This document shows, in pieces, positions 40,930 through 50,835 of a stretch of DNA of 64,000 nt (the first letter of the stretch is position 1; the number at the start of each line of letters is the position of its first letter). A program made the translations under genes and the position numbers. Where the stretch lies: contig CM074699.1 of the NCBI GenBank assembly GCA_037367355.1, forward strand, positions 248,001-312,000. The letters are read 5' to 3'. Source of the DNA: Neoscytalidium dimidiatum. Its lineage: Eukaryota; Ascomycota; Dothideomycetes; Botryosphaeriales; Botryosphaeriaceae. The notes under the pieces were generated by a model. It made no database searches, was not told where the DNA came from, and saw only the letters and a list, made by a program, of their open reading frames with translations.

Positions 40930-41607
40930 ATGGCGACCGCCCTCACCACGCATCCCGACGCCTCCTCCTACGCGCGCGCCGGCTTCGGCAACCGGATCGG
41001 CTGGGGCGCGGCGCCCGCCCTCCTCATCGTCGACGCCTGCATCGCGTACTGGGACCCCTCGTCGCCGCTCGACACGTCCGCCAACCCGGCCGCGGCCGCG
41101 GCGCCCGCGAGCATGCGGCGGCTGCTCGACGCGGCGGGCGCGGGCGTGTTCTGGATGAAGAGCAAGGCGCTGGACGTGTGGCGCAAGGGCGACGCGCGCG
41201 GGCTGGGCGCGTGGGTCGAGCGCGAGGGGCTGGTGCCGCGCGAGGGCGAGGCCGTGGTCGCGAAGAAGTACCCGAGCGCGTTTTTTCGGGACGGACCTGG
41301 CGACGCGGTTGCACGTGTGGGGGGCCGATACCGTGGTGGTGTGCGGCGTGAGTACGAGCGGGTGCGTGAGGGCGTCGGCGCTGGATGCGATGCAGTATGG
41401 GTATCGGCCTATGGTGAGTGTGGGTGAGGCTGGGATGGCCGGTTTGTGCTGACTGCTTGCCAGGTCGTGGGCGAGGCTTGCGGTGATTGTTCGCTGGAGG
41501 TGCACAACGCGAATCTGTTCGACTTGGATGCGAAGTATGCCGATGTGGTGACTGAGGCAGAGGCAGTGGAAAAATTGAAAGCTGGCTGGGCCAAGGCGGC
41601 TGTTTGA
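40930..41607 (+). CDS. Isochorismatase-fold amidohydrolase (N-carbamoylsarcosine-amidase-like), frameshifted
   Basis: Cysteine hydrolase of the isochorismatase superfamily. Exons 40930-41413 and 41464-41607, with a 50-nt intron (GTGAGT..GCCAG). The 5' half is in one frame: LLIVDACIAYWD (catalytic Asp ~37), VFWMKSK, and AKKYPSAFF (catalytic Lys). The 3' half is in another: TDLATRLHVWGADTVVVCGV, TSGCVRASALDAMQYGY with the nucleophilic Cys, VVGEACGD. The switch falls on six T's at 41281-41286; five would keep one frame and make all phases close at 208 residues. All three catalytic residues are present across the two parts. Either a genuine +1 mutation, making it a pseudogene, or a homopolymer sequencing error. 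Length fits the family. Confidence 0.8.
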
Positions 41608-42372
41608 GTGCCTGGATACTACTAATCCGTAGGCTTGGTATCCCACAAAACCCAGTCCATCGTTGGAAGATCCGCTATGTGGTTTGTTTCGACATGCAGC
41701 TGAACGATATTGTCAATGAGGTCTAGCAAGCTCCGCTATTGCTTAAGCAAGAAGAGACGGGCGGAAAACTCTACCAATCCGTGTTGGAGAGGAGGAGAGC
41801 TCTGCTTCGAGCTTGTTGGGAGTTCTTTGATCACCGATTACTTGCAGCCCCCGACAAAAGAACGCTTTTGAGGTACCTGCAGCAATTTGTTGAAGCTCAT
41901 CTGGGCCCCAGATCCACGTTCCGTATCAAATGCGGGGCTTCGGAATCTGTAAGCATGCATGTAGACACATTCTAATGTGGTCAACGCAGGGGAGGCTGCC
42001 GTCACCGTAACGAAGGACCCCGCCATCGGAGATCTTTCCGTCAAGATATATTGTCGCAGTCGTTTTCGTCCTTGTCAATTTATACCGGAATTAATTCAAT
42101 AGTCTTGTATCGCAAAACCTAGCCTGTTATGCAATCGTCCTGTGGATAAGCGCTGTCCACGTTTCGCGAGAAGCGGGGTCTTGTGGGGGTTTGGTGGTCC
42201 GTTTTGTCAATCATTGCTGTGCCGCATTCATGCCGAGCTTGCGCCTCCCTTTTGAAATGCATCCCGCTTCCATACCGCGTAGTTGCTTTTCCCGAGCTTT
42301 TTGATCCTTCGTTTTAGTGTTCCCTCAGCCTTACAAGCACCCCTCGCTAGCTACATGTATTGCACGTCAATA
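41608..42372. other. Intergenic
   Basis: No supportable gene. A 79-codon frame at 41739-41975 looks protein-like (LERRRALLRACWEFFDHRLL) but matches nothing I know and has no companion exon. Confidence 0.5.
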
Positions 42373-43677
42373 TGTGTGCATCTGAGCAGCACATCGAGGT
42401 TGATGCAGGGGTATGTTCTATCTTGTTCTTGTCTCCTCCATTCTACCAAAACTTGTCCTACGATGGGTAATCAAAGTACGTCTAGCAACCTACCTTTGAT
42501 AGTGCTCGTTGTAACAAAACATACCTCTTTATGTCCATAAAACTACAGTCAAGCGGTAGCATTATAAACTCTGACTTGAAGACCCATTGCAGTTCGAAAC
42601 AGACTCTGCCCTCGGAACCATCGATGAACAGATCTCGGCATACTCGCAATCGCTCACCTCCAGCGTCACCGCCTATCCCGTAGAGAACGGCCGCCGATAC
42701 CATGCCTACAAAGATGGCTCTTACTTCATGCCTAACGACGAGCAGGAGCAAGATCGCCAAGACCTTCTCCACCACATGGTGATGCTCATCAACGAAGGAA
42801 GGCACTTCTTCGCGCCCATCAAGAAGGAAAATTTGACACGCGTTCTGGATGTCGGAACTGGAACCGGCATCTGGGCGATCGAAGTTGCGGACAAATATCC
42901 GGATGCCGAGGTGCTCGGGAACGATCTGAGCCCCGTACAGCCGCATTGGGTGGTGCGTATCTACAGATAGCTCTTTTCGATGGTGAATCTAACCGTCAAG
43001 CAGCCTCCGAATGTCAAGTTCGAGGTCGATGATGTTGAAGCGCCATGGACACATGCCAAGCCTTTTGATCTGATCTTTGCCCGCCAATTGGATGGCTCTA
43101 TTTCCGATTGGCCTGCATTGATCGCAAATATGTTCAAAAGCACAAAACCAGGCGGCTGGACTGAGTGAGTGGGCCTGAAGCACGCGATCATCTGTTGCGA
43201 GTCTGTCATTAACATCCGCAATTGACAGGCTACATCTTTTCGACACACACTACAGGTCAGATGACGGTTCCCTCAAGCCCAACGCCTATGTCAACCAGTT
43301 TCTCTCCACCCTAGAAGAAGGATGCGTCAAACTTGGCAGAGAACTTTACCCTGGCCCTTTAGCAGGGGATTGGATGAAAAACGCGGGCTTTGTCAATGTC
43401 CACACGCACATGTTCAAGGTCCCGCTGGGTCCGTGGCCAAAAGATAAAAAGATGGTTGGTGAAATATGAAAATGAAGCGCATTCTGGTTATTGACGTGAG
43501 AACTAGAAAGAAATCGGCCTGGTCAACCTGATGCAATACCTGGATGGGCTGGAGGCGTTCTCGTACCGCATGTTTACCAGCGTTTTGGGCTGGAAGCTTG
43601 ACGAAGTTAAGGTGATCAATGCGAAGGTGACGCAGGAGCTTAAGAGCAAGACAATCCATCCGTATTATACCTTGTAA
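42373..43677 (+). CDS. SAM-dependent methyltransferase, LaeA/UMTA-like
   Basis: Class I methyltransferase of the fungal UMTA/LaeA-like family; substrate unknown. Exons: 42373-42411 (MCASEQHIEVDAG), 42593-42952, 43004-43164, 43229-43454, 43507-43677; introns 181, 51, 64 and 52 nt; all phases close. Motif I, DVGTGTGIWAIEVADKYP, is at ~97-114, followed by VLGNDLSPVQPHWV, the post-I acidic VEVDD-like stretch (KFEVDDVEAPW), FDLIFARQLDGSISDWP, and a C-terminal FVNVHTHMFKVPLGPWP. The 3' end is ambiguous: a TAA at 43675-43677 coincides with a good donor (TT|GTAAGTG), so a last exon to 43887 is possible and would replace the final Leu with a short tail. The 13-codon first exon is inferred from phase and from the typical I-E-V-D start of this family. 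Confidence 0.83.
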
Positions 43678-44052
43678 GTGACTCACTCGGATTTCCTTCG
43701 ATGCAGTACTGACGTACCTGAAGCTGGATTACGTACGGCCAACGACCTGAGTGAGGGGATGTTAACCCCAAGGTGGAGGCGCAGACGTGACACCTGCTGT
43801 GCATCTGAGTACGGCGACATGAAGAATAATTTTGAAAATAGGTGCACGTCCACTTTGGCGCGGGTGGTGTCGGAATTGCAGAATTAAGTGACAAGCACGA
43901 ACCTTCCCGATGCTCACATCTACTTTTGCTACATGCAGTATAAATAAAATCTCCCTAAATCAACCCTCAACTTTCATCAGAATTTCCTTCCAAGGACCGA
44001 ACCTGTTTTTCCACTACCAGGTCTCATCTTCGGGCTGTCGCTGCCTTGCACC
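43678..44052. other. Intergenic, possible last methyltransferase exon
   Basis: May contain a terminal methyltransferase exon (~43842-43887) after an acceptor AAAATAG. Otherwise nothing supportable before the BTB start at 44053. Confidence 0.35.
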
Positions 44053-45001
44053 ATGCCCGTACAATCATTCGAGGAATTCCGCTTTCACCCGCTCTTAGAG
44101 GGCACTGCCAGGTATGCATACTCAGAGGCAGCTTACATATGCGCACATTGCTAATTGCAAGCCCTACAGCCTTTTCAACTCTAAGCTTTACTCCGACCTT
44201 GGGATGCGATGCAAAAACGGAGGGAGTTTTGCGCGTCACAAGTCCATCATATGCACCCAGACCAAAGTCTTTGCCAATGTTTGTGATCCAGAGCACGGTT
44301 TAAGGTATGAGATACACTGGAAGCGAGCCATTTGCGATTGGCATGAACTGAAAATCTCGCGTCATGTGTCAGGAATCCCACGAGAACATCATCCACATCA
44401 CCGAAGAGGACCCTGCAACTGTCAAGGCACTGCTACATTTCTCTATTGCTTCGACTACAATACTCCAGATAACCTTGACGCGGTACCTATTACCCTTTTC
44501 ATCGTCTGCACATGTGCAATCGGAGAGGTTTACGCGGTAGACGGCCTCAAGGAGCTTCCTGCCAAAGAATACCTCGCAACTAGCGCCCAAGAGCTCGGGA
44601 AAGATCCAAACTTCACAGCTGTAATCAAGGAAATCTATGAGTCAACTGTCGACTCGGACCATGGGCTGAGGGACGTTGTCGTCGAGGTCGCGACTAGGCA
44701 CTTCTCCACACTTCTCAAGGACCGGCAGTTCCAAAACATGATGGACGAGCTTAGCAGCTTCTGTAAAGATCTCGCAATTGCCGCCAATATAATGGTTTGT
44801 GCAGAGCCACAGAAGTATCAGTGCAATTGTTGCCACAGGACTATTACCATGGACCCCAGTGCGCTCGGAGAATTCGACGAAATTGGATGCTTGCATGGCT
44901 GCAACGGACTTTTCGTAGAGGCTGGGAGCACAAAATTCCGCTGTTACCCCAGCGTTGACTGGCTTATACAGTCTATTTCTTTGATAAATTCAGGATGGTG
45001 A
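44053..45001 (+). pseudogene. BTB protein, paralogue A, with two 1-nt deletions
   Basis: Paralogue of the BTB gene at 45372. Exon 1 44053-44111 (59 nt, same length as in the paralogue), exon 2 44170-44304, exon 3 44373-45001. BTB core residues are recognisable: SLFNSKLYSDLGMRCKNG, HKSIICTQTKVFAN, and ITEEDPATVKALLHF then LYCFDYNTPDN in another frame. The helical tail (IKEIYESTVDSDHGLRDVV) and a Cys-rich end (QCNCCHRTIT, GCLHGCNG) are intact. Exon 2 is 135 nt where the paralogue has 136, so the frame is lost at the exon 2/3 junction (TTAAG|GTATGAG against TTCAAG|GCAAGT). A second base is missing between LLHF and LYC near 44438. The two changes do not compensate over the stretch between them. 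Either a decaying gene or sequence errors. Confidence 0.7.
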
Positions 45002-45371
45002 CGCAGCACAGCGGGCGGATGACCTTTACTCGGGGAAGAGTGCAAGCGAACCGGGGAATGGCAATTCATAAGTTATAGAGAGGGAGGAGTTCTTTTTTTC
45101 TTTTAGCGTTTGCCCTTTCAGCCCTTTCGACCAAGGTATAAATCTGCAGGACAAGGTGTGGAGGAGTGCTATGCCTTCACCTAAGATGAGAGTTGGGATA
45201 TAGCAATACGGGCAGCGCGTGATCACATGCGCACGTAAACAGTCACAACAGTAGGAAGGAAAAAAAAAAAAATTCACGTGGGCGACACGTCGTAACCTCA
45301 ACCTCTCTACAAGATCTTCAAGCTTCTTCTTCTTTGTCATACTCGCCAACATTCGACTCAGCTAGCCCAAT
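45002..45371. other. Intergenic between BTB paralogues
   Basis: 370 bp with no supportable exon; it holds a T/A-rich run near 45090 and 45260. Confidence 0.6.
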
Positions 45372-45793
45372 ATGAACGAGAGCCTGAGCAAGCAAGAGGG
45401 CATGTTGCCGCCGGCGCACGAAATGGCCAGGTAAGAACAACCACAGCATCACCTCAAGCGCTCCCGCTGCTCACCACCGCGTTCCAGCATGTTCAACTCC
45501 AAGGTCAACTCCGACGTCGAAGTCCGCTGCAAGAACGGCGACACCTACGCCTGCCACAAGTCCGTCCTGTGCAGCCAGTCCGAAGTCTTCGCCAACGCAT
45601 GCAACCCGAAGCACGGTTTCAAGGCAAGTCCGTCTCCCCCGCCCCCACCCGATCCTCCTAACGCCTTTCCGCCTGATACCAGGAAGCATGCGAAAAAGCC
45701 ATCACGATCGATGGCGAGGAGCCGGAGGTCGTCAAGGCGGTCCTCGAGTACCTCTACCGCTACGACTACGCCACCCCGAAAGGCATCATCGAA

Positions 45794-45832
<39 letters not shown>

Positions 45833-46309
45833 AGCGGGAAGCTCCTGCTCTTCCACGCGCGCGTCTACGCCGCCGCCGAGTTCTACCGCGCCCCGGCGGG
45901 CCTGAAGACGCTCGCCCGGAAGCGCTTCGGGGCCGTCGCGCCCGCGGCGTGGGAGCGCCCGTCGTTCGCCCGCGTCGTGCGGACCGTCTACGAGACGACC
46001 GTCGACGCGGACCGCGGCCTGCGCGACATCGTCGTCGCGGTCGCGGCCGAGCACGTCGCCGAGCTGCTGGCCCGCCACGACGGGTTCGGCGAGCTGCTGG
46101 ACGAGGGCGGGCCGCTCTGCCGGGACCTGGTCGGGGCGGTGCACGAGCACGTCAACTGGATGGCCCAGAGCTTCACCTGCGGCGTCGAGGTCTGCGGCTG
46201 CGTGTTCATGCTGGACCTGGAGGGCCTGCTCGAGACGAGCGTGGTGTACTGCCCGCGCTGCGCGCACGGCGAGCAGCTGCGTTGGCGCCGCGTGTTGGGA
46301 CGTCCCTGA
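45372..46309 (+). CDS. BTB/POZ protein, paralogue B, with Cys-rich tail
   Basis: Exons: 45372-45430, 45488-45623, 45683-46309; 273 residues, all phases closing. Intron 1 (57 nt) is GT-AG. Intron 2 (59 nt) needs a GC donor (TTCAAG|GCAAGT to ATACCAG), because only this joins FK to EACEKAITIDG in frame. BTB core: SMFNSKVNSDVEVRCKNGD, ACHKSVLCSQSEVFA, EEPEVVKAVLEYLYRYDY (~20-90). A poly-Asp run from a GAC repeat (45791-45833) follows and is absent from paralogue A. The helical tail VVRTVYETTVDADRGLRDIV matches the other BTB genes. The C-terminal ~50 residues contain CGVEVCGC and YCPRC, a possible zinc-binding module also present in paralogue A with different spacing. Third positions are strongly G/C, unlike paralogue A. 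Confidence 0.85.
45791..45833. repeat. GAC trinucleotide repeat, coding poly-Asp
   Basis: About fourteen GAC units inside the third exon of BTB paralogue B; absent from paralogue A. Confidence 0.9.
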
Positions 46310-46725
46310 AGTGTCGTGTCTGCGCGAAATGGAACCGCAAAGGATCGAGTAGCATAGAGCCCACGGCGAGCTTCTAAAAGCTTAGCCTAAGAATCAGAAC
46401 GTCAGCACCAAGGTGTACAGCCACGCTGGTGCTATTCTCAAATTTTATTCCAGTTTTTGTCTTCGATTAGAGTCCCCGAATCATCAGTGCGCAGCATTCT
46501 TCCCGCGTGTCAAGCAATAGTATGCCCTGTAGCAGCGCACTCCAGAATTGCCTTTTGCTGGTGGACCCTTCTCGAGATCCTTCCGGTCTATCCGTCCGTT
46601 GTCCCATGCTGGTTCGCGAATTCTTAGAATGGAGTATCCCTCTGACCTCCATCTTCATACGTTTGAGCTCATCTTGGTAAGGATCTGCTATCAATGCTTT
46701 CCAGAATACACCCTTGGTACGTCCA
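46310..46725. other. Convergent intergenic region
   Basis: Between the stops of BTB paralogues B and C. A minus-strand frame (46467-46733) reads GVFWKALIADPYQDELKRMK and could be an extra 3' exon of paralogue C, but I find no donor that joins it. Confidence 0.4.
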
Positions 46726-47469
46726 TCACTCATTTCCTAGGAGCCCCGTGCGCCTTGCGACGGCTCTGACAAGTTCTTCACATAAGAAAGGAGTGTATAT
46801 CATACTGGCCTTCCACTTTGAACTTCCAAGGAGATATTTGATGTGCTTAGCAGCAAATTCAGCCAGGAGAATCGCCACTCTCGGGTCCACTCCACTGTTG
46901 AGTCCGTTGGAGTAGATCGTCAGGGTCAGATCAGCGGCCTTGTTGTCTTCGACTGGCGTCAGCAACCGGTCAGGGTCTACCGTGCCTCCAAACTTCTCCA
47001 AGGACTCCGCAAACTTGCTAGCGGCCAAACTAATCAGGTGCTCGACGTGGTAGAAACTGGCAATCTGGTGGACCTTAGTGTGGAATCTGGCTGCCTCGAG
47101 TGCATCATCGTCGCCGCCAGAGCAGTCGTAGTTGCCGCGGTACATGAAACTCAGCATGGCTTCGAGATTGTTGACTCGAATCCGCAGAAGATGATGTTAC
47201 CGAATCTCCCGTTCTGCCTCTTGTTGCTAGAGATATCCTTTTTTTTTTTCCCCTCGTGGCGTGGGCGTGCAAATATGAAATGCAAAGTGGGTCCTCACCT
47301 CTTGATTGCCTATCTCATGGATCCCACAAGCAAACCAATCGCTCTGAGGGCAGACAATAACTTTATGACAGTGATAACTATTCCCGTCTTCAGCTTTGAG
47401 CAGTAGATCGGAGTACTCGTCGTCATTCAGCTGGTCAGCGAGCCAACGTGGGTGTACGCTGGCGGCCAT
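46726..47469 (-). pseudogene. BTB/POZ protein, paralogue C, apparent nonsense codon
   Basis: Exon 1 47469-47299: MAASVHPRWLADQL, DEYSDLLLKAEDGNSYHCHK, VIVCPQSDWFA. An intron with donor GAG|GTGAGG and acceptor ATCTCTAG leads to a frame that reads EAEREIR, then TAA (47199-47197), then HHLLRIRVNNLEAMLSFMYRGNYD and the BTB tail ASFYHVEHLISLAASKFAESLE, ending GLLGNE. No acceptor after the TAA restores phase with this donor. The first exon lacks the shared intron of the other BTB genes, so it belongs to a different subgroup. Either a pseudogene or a mis-modelled junction (an alternative donor inside exon 1 would remove part of the BTB core). Confidence 0.6.
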
Positions 47470-49808
47470 GGCGCCGGTGAGAATCGGCGAGAGCTTGTCT
47501 GGTGGGGGCCCGAATAGCTGGAAAAGAGTAGCCTGAAGAGCTTGGGGCGCTGGCGATGAATATTGATAGTGACTGTAGGTTGGTTAGTCGAAGGTGAAGC
47601 GGCTTTTCTGCCTTTGTGCAAGTGCGGACGGCGCCCACGTCTGGGAACATGCAGTAAACGTTTTTCCGTGCAGAATTCAAGGAGAATGTGCTGTAGACCA
47701 TAGCCTTGCGCTAGTCTTTTTGAGCTCGCGGACGCACCTGGCCTTGCAGTCACCACTGTCTTTCGCCACCCAAAACATCATGGATAGCAAAGGAGCTCAC
47801 CCTTGGCCGATTTTCAGCATACTGAAATAGCAAGTCAAATACCACTGACGAGTCATAGGTGGTGGAAGAAGTCGTCCGGATGTAAATGATGCCGATGCTG
47901 TCCCCAACCGGCTCCCCTGCGTCTGCTCCAACTCTGTACAAGTCGTTTACTACGGCTACGGTCCATACACCCATCCGTTATGCCTCCAGTCGGAGTATCA
48001 CATAGAAAGCACATTCGAAAATGGATCCCTGCAACCTGTAGAGCGTCACTATCCCCCTCAAGTTGAGCCGAGAGGCGAGATGATTTACAAATATGCTCCG
48101 GAGCTGCTGTCTCCACGTAGCAACAGCGAAATGGGAACTTCGCGGCGCCTGTACAGGATCATCGTGTTTGTGCAAACAAGAAATCGATACCTACAATATT
48201 CTCTAGTTCCACTATACTCACTTGATTAGCTCTTCTCTGTTACGCTAAGTCGTCGCGTTCGTCGTGATGGGTATCGTCACTATGACGTGGTCGTACTATC
48301 TGGGCCAAGTAAAAAAGCATACTTCTCCTCACTGTAAGGATAAACAGGATGTATTAGACTTTCGAGCCCTTTTCGAGGCCCATGATGTGCTCTGAAAACT
48401 GTTGGGCTGGATCAGAATACAATGTCTTGATGGTGTCGGAGGTGGATAGCATGAAGACGTTTCGCGAGTCCATTCTCTCTTAGTATTCTGTCAATCAGCT
48501 GAGGCAATGGCCAGCGTGTCCTCAGTAGTTCAAGCGCCCATGAAGTGTACTAGTGAGGGAACGAGCAGCCGGTTCGCGAAGATACTTATCCTCAAGCCTT
48601 TTGAATTTTTTGTGCAGCTCTCTTTTGTGTTCGCGCCTCTCTCGACATGAAGATTCGACTTCGCGTGATGAGCTACATGAGAGTTTGCAATGGACAGGTT
48701 GGATCACTCTTCGAAGGCCTGTAAAAGTGGATGCTAGGTGAGTAGAGTTGTGGAATTGGGGACGAATGATCACCGAAGGTGGAGAAAATGTCACGGAGAT
48801 GGTACTGCAAGTATTTTGATCTCTGTAGAAAAAGAGCTGACTTCTTTGCGTAATATCCTAGCGACGATTCTGCGTGGTGGAGGTTCCTGTTGTAGCTGAC
48901 GTGTAGTTGAGAAGGGTTATTCGAGCACAACGAAGGTGACATTGTTATCCAGGTACTGCTTCGACTATACATACGAATTTCATGCATGCTGCAACTGGAA
49001 AGATTCCTCGGCGATCAGTAGGGCTGGCATCTCGAAAAGCTAATGGCGTGAACGAAGGTCCGAGGAGTAGGAGTGCTAAGATAACTACGGCTGAGATAAG
49101 AGCGGAGCTCCCTTGAGCTGACTGCGGCTGACTGATTTCGTAAGCTGACGGATGCAGGGCTTCCTGATTAGGACTAGCGCTCAGCTCTATCGGGCAGTGC
49201 GGGAGATAAGAAAAGCGAAGGGATGCAAGTGATCCCTAGGGTCTCACAGGGGGGGAGCCGAAGGTTATTTGCCTTCGGAAGGCTTGCTCGATCCTGCCAA
49301 CAGCCAATAGGCAGCTCCCATCGGCGGAGAACGCCAGGAAGGCGGCGGAAGAGCTCGAAGACGGGGCCCGCACGGCCCGAAGACACAGACACGGCAGAGT
49401 GCGCTCCCCCAAAGATTTTCCAACGACGCCTGCGCGTGCCGTGAATCGCCCGATCGGCGCGAAATTAAGCGATTTGGATCGCAGGCATGGCGGAATTCTA
49501 CTCAGGTCCCCGACTCCGGTCCCAGCGCCCGGTCGTGATGGTGCATGGGCGCGGCGGCATTTGTATAGAGTACGGAGGTAGAGAGATGTGTGGATGACGG
49601 CTTCGCGCCGGAGGTTGGGGAACCGACGGCAAGTCGGCCGGCGGGCGGGCGGGCGCATCCGCCACAGGGCCGCCGACCTTCACTGAGCTGAGTAGGCGCT
49701 GCGAACCAAGCAGTGGTCGAGGCAATAGCTCGTCACATCAAGGTCCGGAGGTAGGAGTGCACTGCCATTAATAGACCGGGATTTGGATGGGGAAGCGGCG
49801 CCATCTGC

Positions 49809-49840
<32 letters not shown>

Positions 49841-50835
49841 ATGACAGTGAGTGACAGCCGCAGGCCGACAGACAGGCAGGACGTAGGCGAGGGCAATTGC
49901 GCCGCAGCGGGGCTAGGCCGAGCAGCAGGAAAAGGGAAAGGAAAAAAAAAAAGGACGAAGGGAAGTGTGCGGGCCGGGTGCGGATCGGTGGTTTTGAAGG
50001 GAGCGAGGACGATCGCTGAAAAGATGTTGGGGTTGGGGTCAATCAAGCCCCCGTAAGTGGTGAGGTGGTGGCCGGTTACGTTGAGAAAGGCTCCGCCCAC
50101 CAGCTGCCCGTCCCTGTGGCCGCGCGCAATAGTGTTGTGCCTGCACCCCACTGCGCCAACAGCGAGCCGCGAAGCACATCCCGACATGATCCGTCAAGGT
50201 GCATGCGATGGGGGGGTGCGGCGGCGCAGGGCGGCTGGGGCGTGGGAGAGGCCGGCGCATCTGGGTGCGACTACTGACTACTGACGTGCCTGGCTGAGCG
50301 GTGCTGTGCGGCGCTGTGCGGTGCTCCGGACGGCGGTGGCCCAAGCTCAGCTCAACGCCCGACGCGCCTGCCCACCGAGCCGAGTTTAAAGATGTGCTTC
50401 GGCGCCTTGTTGCTGACTTGATTCTTCTTCTGCTACTGCTGCTGCTGCTCTCGAGCTGACTTTGCGGAAAAAGGGCCCCCCTCCTCATCGCCTCGCCCGC
50501 CCCGTCTGTGCCTATACTTTTTTTCTCTCTTCCCTTCGTGCCTTCGCGCTCCCGCCCTCCTCGCGCGAGCCACCGCATAGACCAGCATCGATCGCCGGCG
50601 CTTTGCTTCTTTTCTTCCTAATACCCTTCCTCGCCGTCCTCGACACGTGCCTGTTGAATAAATACCCCGGATTCCCGATCTTCCGTCCTTGCGCTAGATC
50701 TCCTTGCTCCGAGAGATAGAGTCCCTCCCACTTCAAAAACACGCCGACGCCGCTCCTCGCCCCTCTCCCACCCCTCTGCGCGCGAACGCCCTCCTCCACT
50801 CACTCCCACCACCACCACCACCACCACCCACCACC
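47470..50835. other. Intergenic, upstream of acc1
   Basis: 3.4 kb. 47.5-49.0 kb is lower in G+C and contains frames of 65-90 codons (for example 47750-48116 minus) with no recognisable motif. 49.2-50.8 kb is G+C-rich, with a GGGACA array and CT-rich leader-like sequence before acc1. No supportable gene. Confidence 0.5.
49811..49840. repeat. (GGGACA)5 hexamer repeat
   Basis: Five consecutive GGGACA units about 1 kb upstream of acc1. Confidence 0.9.

Noticed and set aside
49811..49840. CRISPR-like or telomere-like array
   Set aside because: Simple (GGGACA)5 hexamer without spacers; not a telomeric unit and far from any assembly end.
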